NCBI RefSeq assembly: GCF_009912395.1
Contig: NZ_WNDO01000004.1
Coordinates: 171,894-235,893 of the forward strand
Direction: 5' to 3'
DNA: 64,000 nucleotides
Source of the DNA: Luteibacter sp.
GTDB taxonomy: Bacteria; Pseudomonadota; Gammaproteobacteria; Xanthomonadales; Rhodanobacteraceae
This document shows, in pieces, positions 1 through 7,316 of this stretch. The notes under the pieces were generated by a model. The model was given only the letters and a program-made list of their open reading frames with translations, searched no databases and was not told the DNA's origin. A program made the position numbers and the translations under genes. The first letter of the stretch is position 1. Each line of letters starts with the position of its first letter.

Positions 1-31
1 TGAAGAACGTCGGATCGTCGCTGCTCTGCAT
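1..31 (-). CDS. 5' end of a leftward gene cut by the window edge
   Basis: An ATG on the minus strand at 31 follows a strong ribosome-binding site (GGAAGGGGAAAC) and opens a frame reading MQSSDDPTFF up to the edge. Only ten codons are visible, so no function can be given. The good Shine-Dalgarno sequence and spacing are the only support; the call could be wrong if the frame closes just outside the window. Confidence 0.4.
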   Translation of the reverse strand, partial: MQSSDDPTFF

Positions 32-265
32 GTTTCCCCTTCCGTGGCGCCCGTCAGGAGGCGCAACGTAAGTCCCCGTGTTTAAAGGGTTTCGTAAACC
101 GTAAGGTTTCCGGAAGGACGCAAGAGGGTACTCCCCGCGAGGGTGTGCCCACCGCTGCTTCCCATGGATTCCCCCCATGCATGGTTTCCCGCTTTCCGGT
201 CACCACGCCTCTCGCATTCTGTCACACGCCTCCGGCGCTTGCCGGGTGTCGAAAGGGGTGTCGGC

Positions 266-841
266 GTGACGCTCCCGATCACCGTCCTGCTCGCCGACGA
301 GCATGAGGCCGTCCGCGACAGCCTCGCGACCCTGCTCTCGTCGACCCCTGGCTTCCAGGTGGTCGGCGCCACCGACGACGGCCTCGAGGCTGTCCGCATG
401 GCGATGGCCACCCGGCCCTCCCTGATGGTTTTCGACAGCTCGATGCGGGGCTTGAGCGGTTTGCATGCCGCTCGCCGGATCGCGGGGCTGTGTCCGGAGA
501 CCCGGCTGCTCTGCCTGACCGCCCAGGAAGAGGCGAGCAGCATCCGTTCGGTGTTCGACGCCGGCGCCCATGGCTTCGCCCGCAAGCGCGATGGCTACGA
601 GGTGCTGATGGAGGCCATCGAGGCAGTGATGCGCACCGGTTACTACGTCAGCGCGGAGGTCGCGGCCTTCCTGCTGCATGGCAAGCGCTGGCAGCGGCTG
701 GCTCCGATCGCGGGCCGCCATGCGCCGGACCTGCTGCCGGACCTCGACGCGCTGCGGATGGCGCCGCCCCCCGTCGTGAGCCGCTACCCGCGGCCGATGC
801 CGCGGCCCGGCCTGCGCGAGCCCTGCGCCTTCGACGCCTGA
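266..841 (+). CDS. Receiver-only response regulator
   Basis: A 191-residue protein made mostly of one CheY-like receiver domain (about residues 4-125). The acidic pair (ADE), the phospho-acceptor Asp in VFDSSM, the switch Thr in CLTA and the conserved Lys in GAHGFARK are all present. There is no LuxR helix-turn-helix or enzymatic output domain; the last 65 residues are a Pro/Arg-rich tail. The GTG at 266 is chosen because GAAAGGGG lies 7 nt upstream and the receiver domain begins at once; an ATG at 143 would add 41 unconserved residues. It probably passes a phosphate or binds a partner protein. No histidine kinase is adjacent. Confidence 0.75.
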   Translation: MTLPITVLLADEHEAVRDSLATLLSSTPGFQVVGATDDGLEAVRMAMATRPSLMVFDSSMRGLSGLHAARRIAGLCPETRLLCLTAQEEASSIRSVFDAGAHGFARKRDGYEVLMEAIEAVMRTGYYVSAEVAAFLLHGKRWQRLAPIAGRHAPDLLPDLDALRMAPPPVVSRYPRPMPRPGLREPCAFDA

Positions 842-885
842 TTCCCTTTTTTTCGTTCCACCGTCACGTCTTACCGGAGAGACCC

Positions 886-1440
886 ATGGCCGATTTCCAG
901 CGCTTCCTGCCAACCCTGCTTCGCTTCGAGGGTGGCTATTTCAATGACATCACCGGCCCGGGGATCATGTACAAGGGCATCACCCTGGCCACCTTCCAGC
1001 ATTGCGCCGAGCGCCTGCTGGGCATCGAGCCGACCCTGCACGCCCTGCTGGCCCTGACCGACGAGCAGGCCGGCACCATCTACAAGGCGCTCCACTGGGA
1101 TGTGGTGGGCGGCGACCACATGACCTTCCAGCCCGTGGCGAACATCGTCTCGGACTTCCACGTGAGTTCGGGCGAGGCGGCCACCCGCCTGCTGCAACGG
1201 GTGCTCAATGCCCTGGGGTCATCGCTGAACGTGGACGGCCGGGTGGGGCCGGTCACGCTGGCCGCCCTGCATGGGGCCGACCAGTACGCGGTGTATACCC
1301 GCTACAAGCACGCCCGCGGCGAGTACTACCGGGAGCTGGTGAGGTCGCGGCCCGTGCTGGCGCGCTACCTCCACGGTTGGCTGGAGCGGGTGGCGGCCTT
1401 CCCGGACTTTCCCGCGGTCGAGCGAGCGCGGGAGCACTGA
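886..1440 (+). CDS. GH108 family muramidase / secretion-activating protein
   Basis: A 184-residue protein of the glycoside hydrolase 108 fold (TtsA/ZliS-like N-acetylmuramidases). The N-terminal RFEGGYFND motif carries the expected catalytic Glu, and the C-terminal half (LNVDGRVGPVTLAAL) is a peptidoglycan-binding-3 type module. There is no signal peptide, as is usual for phage endolysins and for TtsA-type enzymes that cut peptidoglycan for secretion. The start follows GGAGAG by 5 nt. It is followed after 2 nt by an unknown gene and then a tiny membrane protein, an arrangement like a lysis or secretion cassette. Whether it is phage-derived cannot be decided, since no other phage genes are near. 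Confidence 0.8.
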   Translation: MADFQRFLPTLLRFEGGYFNDITGPGIMYKGITLATFQHCAERLLGIEPTLHALLALTDEQAGTIYKALHWDVVGGDHMTFQPVANIVSDFHVSSGEAATRLLQRVLNALGSSLNVDGRVGPVTLAALHGADQYAVYTRYKHARGEYYRELVRSRPVLARYLHGWLERVAAFPDFPAVERAREH

Positions 1441-1442
1441 CC

Positions 1443-1829
1443 ATGATCGAGTGTGCCCTGGACACCTTATTATATACGTTGCGCGATGCCGTGGAAAAGG
1501 CGGCGGACGAAGGCAGCGTCCGCGTGGACCTGCCGGGCGGCACGTCGCCGGCCGAACCGTTGACCATGCCGCTGTCCACCTTCCGCGACCACCGTCAACC
1601 GGATATGACGCTGCTCTCGCTGGAGTTCGATTGTTTCCTGCGCATGCGCCGCCTGCGTGGCCAGGCGCTGCCGGAACTGATCCTCAACCTGGGCAAGCCG
1701 CGCTGGCGCTGGTTCACCCGCAGCCGCCCGCACCGCATGCGCATTTCCTACCGCGCCGTCGATGGCTGGCGCCCCCGGGTCGAGCTCGATGGCCGACCGT
1801 TGCCCCTGAACTATGCCGGAGAGGAGTGA
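1443..1829 (+). CDS. Hypothetical protein, 128 aa, cotranscribed with the muramidase
   Basis: The ATG lies 2 nt after the muramidase stop, so the two are translationally coupled. The product is a soluble 128-residue protein without signal peptide or membrane segment, with a basic middle stretch (KPRWRWFTRSRPHRMR). I recognise no family. Its position suggests a role with the GH108 enzyme. The coding reading is supported by tight packing and a ribosome-binding site at its end that serves the next gene. Confidence 0.55.
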   Translation: MIECALDTLLYTLRDAVEKAADEGSVRVDLPGGTSPAEPLTMPLSTFRDHRQPDMTLLSLEFDCFLRMRRLRGQALPELILNLGKPRWRWFTRSRPHRMRISYRAVDGWRPRVELDGRPLPLNYAGEE

Positions 1830-1833
1830 ACCC

Positions 1834-2004
1834 ATGGAACGTCACGTGCAGATCAAGCGAATCCGGATACCGGTCGAATGGCAGGCGATTGTCCTGGCGG
1901 ATGTGGGCGGCAGGCGGTTAGCGTCCCGATGGCCACATGCCAGGATGGCGGCACTGGGACTGATGCTGGTGGCGACCGGAGCGTGCCTGCTTCCGGGGTT
2001 CTGA
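1834..2004 (+). CDS. Small membrane protein, 56 aa
   Basis: A 56-residue protein starting 4 nt after the previous stop, behind GGAGAGGAG. The C-terminal third (MAALGLMLVATGACLLPGF) is one hydrophobic segment; the N-terminal part is basic. It is the third gene of the muramidase cluster. A holin- or anchor-like role is conceivable from position and size only. It could be a chance frame, but the ribosome-binding site is strong. Confidence 0.45.
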   Translation: MERHVQIKRIRIPVEWQAIVLADVGGRRLASRWPHARMAALGLMLVATGACLLPGF

Positions 2005-2032
2005 TCCGGTGATGCAAGCACGCCTGGCGGGG

Positions 2033-3088
2033 CTAGGCGTGTCCGCCACCAATCAACTGCCCGTGAACGTCGTATCGCATGCCGTCGACGCCAAGATACT
2101 GCGGACTGAAGGCATGGCGGATGGAGCGCATCGGAATCAGCGCAAGCAGGGCGACCCAGGCAGATGCGCCTGCCATGCGGTATGACCACAGGCGGGGCGT
2201 CAGCTTCTGCGTCCAGATGAGCCAGGACGAGATAGCCAGGGCAAGGAGGATCTCGGTCGGAATCAACGAGGGATCGCGTGTGTCCAACGATGTCGCGCTC
2301 AGGAAGAGCGCCGAGATCATGCCGCTCACCGCGGTGCCATGCCAGCCGTACCGAACGCTCAGCACGACAACGGGGAAGACGAGCGCCGTACGGAAGTACG
2401 TCAGACCCTGCCATTCGACGAGATAGTTCGCGGCAAGGACCATGGCCAGCGCGATGGGTAACTGGAACACGAGCACGTCGCGAAAGAGGGAGCCTCTCAT
2501 CAATGCGCTCCAGGTCAGTGGGACCTTCTGGCTAAGGAGCCGCTCGCGAATGGCCAATACGCATGGAGTGATGGCCAGTGCACCGAGGTAGGCACCGAGC
2601 ACCCATTCGAAGATGACCCTTCCCGTGAGGAGCATGTTGGGCGAACCGTCCTGCATCGATAGCGCGGACATGGCGATGCTGCCTCTTAGTGTCAACGCCA
2701 GGGCGAAGAGCAGCGAGGCGACGAGCAGGGCTGACGTATTGATCTGCCCATCTCGGCGGAAGAGGGGCATGCGTTGCTGCATGAGGACGATCAGCGGCAT
2801 GCAGAAGATCATGTGGGGGATGAGTACGGCCGTTTCCCATTCGATGCCGTAGAGCGCGGCCTTCGGCAACGTGGTGGTGGCGATATCGATCAGCTCGCCG
2901 ATGGCGAGGGCCGCCCAGAATCGCCGGGGAACCAGCAGCAGGCAGGTCAGGCGAAGACCGGTGGTGAGGATCCAGTAGTTCGTACCGAACGAAGAAAGGA
3001 TCTCATAGGTGCCCGCATAGGCAGCCATGACCGCCACATGATGCCACCATGGCGTTAGCAGCGTTTTGTCCAGGGATGTGTCGGTCAC
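2033..3088 (-). CDS. MASE1-domain membrane protein, copy A
   Basis: A 351-residue integral membrane protein with about eight hydrophobic helices. It belongs to the MASE1 sensory-domain family (LTCLLLVPRRFWAALAIGE and the RERLL loop are typical). Known MASE1 domains usually precede a kinase or GGDEF output; here the protein ends with the membrane part, so it is a stand-alone sensor or transporter-like unit. The GTG at 3088 is chosen because it gives exactly the length and N-terminus (hydroxylated residues, then LLTPWW) of the adjacent copy B and follows AGGAACC. Upstream in-frame codons lack homology. Copies A and B are clear tandem duplicates. Confidence 0.75.
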   Translation of the reverse strand: MTDTSLDKTLLTPWWHHVAVMAAYAGTYEILSSFGTNYWILTTGLRLTCLLLVPRRFWAALAIGELIDIATTTLPKAALYGIEWETAVLIPHMIFCMPLIVLMQQRMPLFRRDGQINTSALLVASLLFALALTLRGSIAMSALSMQDGSPNMLLTGRVIFEWVLGAYLGALAITPCVLAIRERLLSQKVPLTWSALMRGSLFRDVLVFQLPIALAMVLAANYLVEWQGLTYFRTALVFPVVVLSVRYGWHGTAVSGMISALFLSATSLDTRDPSLIPTEILLALAISSWLIWTQKLTPRLWSYRMAGASAWVALLALIPMRSIRHAFSPQYLGVDGMRYDVHGQLIGGGHA

Positions 3089-3120
3089 ATGAGGTTCCTG
3101 CAATCGTACAGTCTGGGTAT

Positions 3121-4176
3121 TCAGCCAGCGGCGCTTGCGATCATTCGGCCATCGGCGCCATACAGTGTGCCATCCAGCCCCCTGTAGCGGGGGCTGAGCG
3201 CGTATCGGATCGATTGCACGGGCACGAGCGACATGAGGCTGGCCCACGCCGACGTGGGAATCGATCCGGGCGGTAGTGACTTGGGGGTGCCTCTTTGCGC
3301 CAACAGAAGCCAGAAGGAAATGGTAAGTGCCAACGTGGCCTGGGTCGGAAACAGGGAAGGGTCCCGGTGATCCAGTGCCGTCGCGGTAAGGAAGAACGAT
3401 GCGACCATGCCGCCGACCGCTGCGCCATGCCAGCCATGGCGAAGGCCGAGCATGACGACGGGAACGATCATCAAGGCACGGAACCAGGCCAGGTTCGTTC
3501 CTCCGATCAGGAAAGTGGCCGCCAGGAACAGGCCGGCAACGATGGGTAATTCGAACATCAGTACATCGCGGAAAAGCGAACGCTTCATGAGTTCATGCCA
3601 CGATAAAGGTTGGGTCCGTCGTAGCAATCGCTCCCGGACCGCCAGAACGAAAGGTGTGATCGTGAGGGAGCCCAGGTACGATCCAAAAGTCATTTGACCT
3701 GTGCTGTTCCAGCTCACCCCCCTGAACGATGAACCATCCTGCATCACGACGGCAAGGAAGGTCAGGTCCGTTCTGAGCGCGCTCAATAGCGCGCACAAGG
3801 ATGTCGCGATGAGAAGCGGAACGGGTCTGATATACCCATACTGATCGAAGACGGAAACATGGTTCTGCATGAAAAAGACCAAGGGAATGCAGTACAGCAT
3901 CGGGGGGATGAGCACGGCCGTCAGCCACGTCGTTCCAAAGGCGGACACACAGGGGATCGTTATGACGGCGATCGACAGGATTTCGCCTACGATGATGGCG
4001 CCCCAGAAGCGTCTGGAGACAAGCAGAAGGCAGCTCAGTCGCAATCCGGCCGTGAGTACCGAGGTCCTGTAGGACATTCCGCTGAGGATCTGATCAGTCA
4101 TCACGTAGGCGGCCATGACACAAAGGTGCTGCCACCATGGCGTCAGCAGGGTGCGGTCCACGTGTTGATCGATCAA
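3121..4176 (-). CDS. MASE1-domain membrane protein, copy B
   Basis: A 351-residue paralogue of the next gene downstream on the same strand, with the same LLTPWW start, LSCLLLVSRRFWGAIIVGE motif, RERLLRR loop, DHRDPSLFPT segment and SIRYALSPRYRGLDG end. About eight membrane helices are visible and there is no output domain. The 32-nt gap to copy A suggests one transcript. Residues differ throughout, so the duplication is old. Ligand and role are unknown; MASE1 is generally thought to sense small signals at the inner membrane. Confidence 0.75.
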   Translation of the reverse strand: MIDQHVDRTLLTPWWQHLCVMAAYVMTDQILSGMSYRTSVLTAGLRLSCLLLVSRRFWGAIIVGEILSIAVITIPCVSAFGTTWLTAVLIPPMLYCIPLVFFMQNHVSVFDQYGYIRPVPLLIATSLCALLSALRTDLTFLAVVMQDGSSFRGVSWNSTGQMTFGSYLGSLTITPFVLAVRERLLRRTQPLSWHELMKRSLFRDVLMFELPIVAGLFLAATFLIGGTNLAWFRALMIVPVVMLGLRHGWHGAAVGGMVASFFLTATALDHRDPSLFPTQATLALTISFWLLLAQRGTPKSLPPGSIPTSAWASLMSLVPVQSIRYALSPRYRGLDGTLYGADGRMIASAAG

Positions 4177-4205
4177 GGGTACGACTCCGTGTGGTTTGGG
4201 TTGTG

Positions 4206-4337
4206 CATTGATCGCGACCAGAGGATGGGTCTGAGGGGCGCCTTGAGCCTTACGGAAATGGCCATTGCCATGAGGGTTTCCATCGGAATCAATAAAGGAT
4301 CGTTCTCGTCCAGCGAACGGGTACTCCGAGCGAGTAA
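4206..4337 (-). pseudogene. Remnant of a third MASE1 copy
   Basis: The minus strand here encodes SLDENDPLLIPMETLMAMAI followed shortly by PILWSRSM. This aligns with the late part of copy A (SLDTRDPSLIPTEILLALAI then TPRLWSYRM) with a small internal deletion. Nothing upstream or downstream of the fragment continues the family. It is read as the decayed end of a third tandem copy just upstream of copy B. The alignment was made by eye. Confidence 0.6.
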
Positions 4338-4371
4338 TTGCCGATTTTGAGCATTGATGTGACGCCCCGAC

Positions 4372-4965
4372 TCAATGTTCAGGGCCGCCCGTACCACTGC
4401 GTTTGCCGAAGTGGAGTTCGTGCTGGAATGCCTCGTTGACATCGCAATAGCGCTTCTTCGCCTGCGTCTCCCGCGCCTGCTTGAAGTACAGCGCCGGATA
4501 GCCGACTAGGCCGTCTTCATTCTTCGTCAGGTTGTACCAGGTGAAGTGGACGAGCGCCGCGTCGGCATAGCTTTCTCCTGCATCGCGTTGCGCGATGACC
4601 AGGGTTTCCGTTTTCCCATCGGCGGATCGAAGAAGGCGGAAATCGTGCAGCGTGCAGTCGGCGCCTCCGCTGACGCCGATAGTCAGCTTCTCGTCGTCGC
4701 CTCCCTTCGGTGAGTTGCTGAATACCGGTACGAGGTTCCAGGTCGATTTGCCCTCGCTCGATTCGCGCACATAGAAGCTGATGACGTCGAAGCCATGAGC
4801 GTTGAAATTTTCGCGCCACGCACGCATCGCCATGGCGGGTTGGCCTGCCAGGGTAATGTCGTTAGGACCGTTGTTCACGGGTATCACGCGGGGTGCTCCC
4901 ACGCTGTCGGCCTGGGCGGCGCAGGTGACGAACAGGGCGGCAGCTAGCCAGGGGGCAAGGCGCAT
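4372..4965 (-). CDS. Secreted protein of unknown function (possibly CarG-like)
   Basis: A 197-residue protein with a signal peptide (MRLAPWLAAALFVTCAAQA) and a soluble periplasmic body rich in aromatic residues (FDVISFYV, VHFTWYNLTKNEDG). The segment PVNNGPNDITLAGQPAM followed by RAWRENFNAHGFDVISF reminds me of the carbapenem self-resistance CarG-like family, but I cannot verify this. Two Cys (C of CTLHDF and the late RYCDV) could form a disulfide. AAGGAA precedes the ATG. No beta-lactam genes lie nearby, so any resistance role is speculation. Confidence 0.6.
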   Translation of the reverse strand: MRLAPWLAAALFVTCAAQADSVGAPRVIPVNNGPNDITLAGQPAMAMRAWRENFNAHGFDVISFYVRESSEGKSTWNLVPVFSNSPKGGDDEKLTIGVSGGADCTLHDFRLLRSADGKTETLVIAQRDAGESYADAALVHFTWYNLTKNEDGLVGYPALYFKQARETQAKKRYCDVNEAFQHELHFGKRSGTGGPEH

Positions 4966-5005
4966 CGAATCGATTCCTTCGAGAAGATGCGCCAGTCTAA
5001 CGCCG

Positions 5006-5647
5006 CTACCAGCGCAGAACTCTCGGCCCGATCACGGCGCCGACCAACGCTGGAATCAGCATGCCGGTCAGGTACCAGACCGACCAGAAGGGCGGGGCCA
5101 TTTCGGGGCAGTGCAGGCAGTACGCCACGGTCGCTGTCGCACCCGCGAACAGGCCGATGGTGGCGCCGGTCGTGCGGGGGCGGGTGGGGGCCATGCCGCG
5201 TACCGCGTACAGCATCGCGACGAAAGCCGGCGTGGAAAGCGTGGCGATGAGGATCGCGCAAACCTTCCATGTATGTCCCAGTACCAGCGGGATGCGTTCG
5301 TCCGCGAGGGTGCCGGCGAGGATCGTCGCGGCCGCGAGCCACGCCAAGAAGATGGGCAAGGCGATGGCGGACCAGCGGGGTCCCACGCGCAGGCCAGGGC
5401 GGGCGAGTCGGCTGAGGGCCCACAGGGCGCCTGCCGCGATGCTCGCCGCGTAGCCCATGCGCCACCAGAACATCGGCAGGCGGATGGCCTCGGCGATATC
5501 GGGACGCAGACCGAGTAATACCGCCATGAGCAGCAGGGCGCCACCGAGTCCGGCCACCACGGCCAGCGCGTAACGGCGCGTCGGCTGGCGTCGATCGATG
5601 GCCGGCGCTTCACTGGCGAGCAGGGAGATCAGATCGTCGGTCTTCAT
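5006..5647 (-). CDS. nrsF: NrsF-type anti-sigma factor (DUF1109), copy 1
   Basis: A 213-residue protein with six hydrophobic helices of the DUF1109/NrsF family, membrane anti-sigma factors that hold SigF-type ECF sigma factors until thiol-reactive stress. The short cytoplasmic N-terminus (MKTDDLISLLA) is the expected sigma-binding part. The hallmark YCLHCPEMAPPFW has two Cys, with a further Cys in HTWKVC; these are the likely redox or metal sensors. Its ATG overlaps the sigma factor stop by 4 nt (ATGA), so the two are coupled. A paralogue of identical length lies upstream of the sigma gene. Confidence 0.85.
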   Translation of the reverse strand: MKTDDLISLLASEAPAIDRRQPTRRYALAVVAGLGGALLLMAVLLGLRPDIAEAIRLPMFWWRMGYAASIAAGALWALSRLARPGLRVGPRWSAIALPIFLAWLAAATILAGTLADERIPLVLGHTWKVCAILIATLSTPAFVAMLYAVRGMAPTRPRTTGATIGLFAGATATVAYCLHCPEMAPPFWSVWYLTGMLIPALVGAVIGPRVLRW

Positions 5648-6216
5648 GTCGAGCCTCGCAGGCTGGCGGCCAGGGCCTTCAGGCCTCGGTGCACGCCCAC
5701 CTTCACCGCCGATTCGGACATGCCGCTGCGTTGCGCCGCCTCGGCCACGGACAGGCCCTGCAACTTCACCATCTCGATCGGCAGGCGATGGCGATCGGGA
5801 AGGGTTTCAAGCAGGCGGCCGACATCGCGCCGCGCGTTGGCGGGTTCGGTATCCGGGGCCACGAAGATGTTGGCATCCTCTTCGAGCGGATCGTGCAGGG
5901 CCTCGCGGCGGGCGTGGGCGCGGAAGAAGTCCATGAGCTTGTAACGGGCGATGGCGTGGACCCAGGCCGTAAGCGGCTGGTCCTCGCGGTAGGTGTGGCG
6001 TGCATTGTGAACGGCCAGCAGGGTTTCCTGAAGGATGTCCTCCACGTCGTCCTGCGCACGCGGCAGGCGACGACGCAGGTAGGCGCGTAGAAAGCCCGTC
6101 AGGCCGTCGAGGAAACGTCGATACTCGGACGCGTCGCCGCGCAGGCCGGCGACGAAGCGCCCGCGCAGTTCGATTTCGGCGGCGGAGGGACCGGAGGTAT
6201 CCATGGGGGTCATCAT
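5644..6216 (-). CDS. sigF: ECF sigma factor, SigF type
   Basis: A 190-residue ECF sigma factor. Region 2 is seen around DVEDILQETLLAVHNARHTY (about residues 52-75) followed by LTAWVHAIARYKLMDFFRA; region 4 is the helix-turn-helix LPIEMVKLQGLSVAEAAQ then SGMSESAVKVGVHRGLKAL. Two adjacent ATGs (6214-6216, 6211-6213) follow GGAAA; the first is used. In Caulobacter, SigF with NrsF controls genes for sulfur/copper/chromate stress, including bufferin operons; the same gene set is adjacent here. No promoter of its own is visible after nrsF copy 2, so it is probably cotranscribed from the SigF-type promoter at 6923-6948 and autoregulated. Confidence 0.88.
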   Translation of the reverse strand: MMTPMDTSGPSAAEIELRGRFVAGLRGDASEYRRFLDGLTGFLRAYLRRRLPRAQDDVEDILQETLLAVHNARHTYREDQPLTAWVHAIARYKLMDFFRAHARREALHDPLEEDANIFVAPDTEPANARRDVGRLLETLPDRHRLPIEMVKLQGLSVAEAAQRSGMSESAVKVGVHRGLKALAASLRGST

Positions 6217-6271
6217 GCGTGTTTCCGTACCGTGCTGGGTAGCCACGCCGTCGTGTATAGCGAGTGGACTT

Positions 6272-6913
6272 TCACCATCGCAACAGCCTCGGTCCCAGCA
6301 GGGCCCCCGCCGCCGTGGAGAGGAGCATGCCCAGAACGTACCAGGTGGCCCAGAATGGCGCGGCCATCTCAGTGCAGTAAAGCGTATAAACGAGCACGGC
6401 CTGTGCGCCGGCCAGTACACCCGCGCCTGTGCCAGCCAGGACAAGCCTTGTAGGCGCGAGCCCCCGAACCGCCCAGAACGTGGCGCTGAACGTGGGCACC
6501 GAAAGCGCAAGAATGTTGAAACAGCACACGCGCCAGGTGTGTCCCAGAAGCAATGGCATGCGTAATTCCGCAGGGGCCGATTGCAGCACCCAGCCTGCGG
6601 CGATCCACACGGCGACCATGGGCAGCGCCACCAGCACCCATGCCTGTCGCGTCCGAGCGCCGGGGCGTCCGAGCCGCGCGGCCAATAGCAGGGCGGCTGT
6701 CGCCACCGACGCGGGGAACAGGGCCTTCAGCCAGAAGACCGGGTTGTCCAGGACGGCCGGCAGGTCGTCGCGCATGCCGCCGAACGCCAGCAGCATTGTC
6801 AGGGCCATGCCGACACCGATCGCGGTCGATCCTGCGAGCCGTCGTGCGACCGCATGGCGGTCGACCGGGCGCAGGTCGGTGACGAGGGCGTCGATGAGTT
6901 CTTGGGTATGCAT
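6272..6913 (-). CDS. NrsF-type anti-sigma factor (DUF1109), copy 2
   Basis: A second 213-residue NrsF paralogue with six membrane helices, first gene of the leftward sigF operon. It keeps the family layout (HTQELIDALVTDL N-terminus, GHTWRVC, PFWATWYVLGM, GPRLLRW end), but the usual YxLHCPE is YTLYCTE and HTWRVC is followed by a second Cys (VCC). The Cys set therefore differs from copy 1, which suggests a different sensing range. The ATG lies only 9 nt from the -10 element of the SigF-type promoter and no Shine-Dalgarno is visible, so the mRNA may be nearly leaderless. Confidence 0.85.
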   Translation of the reverse strand: MHTQELIDALVTDLRPVDRHAVARRLAGSTAIGVGMALTMLLAFGGMRDDLPAVLDNPVFWLKALFPASVATAALLLAARLGRPGARTRQAWVLVALPMVAVWIAAGWVLQSAPAELRMPLLLGHTWRVCCFNILALSVPTFSATFWAVRGLAPTRLVLAGTGAGVLAGAQAVLVYTLYCTEMAAPFWATWYVLGMLLSTAAGALLGPRLLRW

Positions 6914-6922
6914 ATACCGCTG

Positions 6923-6948
6923 TTCGTTTGCGCGTGCCGCTCGGTTAC
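6923..6948 (-). promoter_or_regulatory. SigF-type promoter for the nrsF2-sigF-nrsF1 operon
   Basis: On the minus strand GTAACC (6948-6943) and CGAA (6926-6923) are separated by exactly 16 nt. This is the SigF promoter described in Caulobacter (GTAACC-N16-CGAA). It predicts autoregulation of the sigma factor operon. It is back-to-back with the promoter at 6971-6996. Confidence 0.8.
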
Positions 6949-6970
6949 ACCGATTTCGTCGATCCGAGCT

Positions 6971-6996
6971 GTAACCGCTAGGCAGTTGCCGGCGAA
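6971..6996 (+). promoter_or_regulatory. SigF-type promoter for the first bufferin operon
   Basis: GTAACC (6971-6976), 16 nt, CGAA (6993-6996), 49 nt before the bufA1 start codon. It matches the Caulobacter SigF consensus exactly, as do the two other sites in this island. Confidence 0.82.
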
Positions 6997-7045
6997 TGGG
7001 TAAGGGAACCCGGACATGTCGTCCGGCCAACCCAGGAGATTCCCC

Positions 7046-7312
7046 ATGAACCGTCACGCCGCTTCGCTCGCCCTCGCCGTTGCCGCCCTCGTCGCCGGCG
7101 CCGCCCATGCCGACGAGGCCAAGCAGCCCGCCGTCGAGAAGTGCTGGGGCGTCGCCAAGGCCGGTCAGAACGACTGCGCCGCCGGCCCGGGCACCACCTG
7201 CGCCGGCACCGCCAAGGCCGATTACCAGAAGAACGCATGGAAGAACGTGCCGACCGGCACCTGCACCTCGATCCAGACCCCGAAGGGTCACGGTTCGCTG
7301 ACCAAGGGCTGA
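7046..7312 (+). CDS. bufA1: Bufferin precursor peptide, BufA1 type (DUF2282)
   Basis: An 88-residue secreted peptide: signal sequence (about residues 1-22, ending AHA) and a core with four Cys in the DUF2282 pattern [15 protein letters not shown] ... [12 protein letters not shown] ... GTCTSI. Bufferins are ribosomal peptides whose Cys are modified by the DUF692 enzyme BufB with BufC, giving periplasmic copper-binding products. CAGGAG precedes the ATG by 7 nt. It heads the operon bufA1-bufB-bufC-doxX behind a SigF promoter. Modification of the Cys is inferred from the family. Confidence 0.88.
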   Translation: MNRHAASLALAVAALVAGAAHADEAKQPAVEKCWGVAKAGQNDCAAGPGTTCAGTAKADYQKNAWKNVPTGTCTSIQTPKGHGSLTKG

Positions 7313-7316
7313 TGCC

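Noticed and set aside
62..160. c-di-GMP-I (GEMM) riboswitch-like signals (AAACC-GTAA-GGTTT hairpin and GGACGCAAGAGG) before the receiver-only regulator
   Set aside because: The GACGCAA block and a tetraloop hairpin are present, but the second stem and the conserved 3' AGCGGGGU-type segment are missing and the spacing is wrong.
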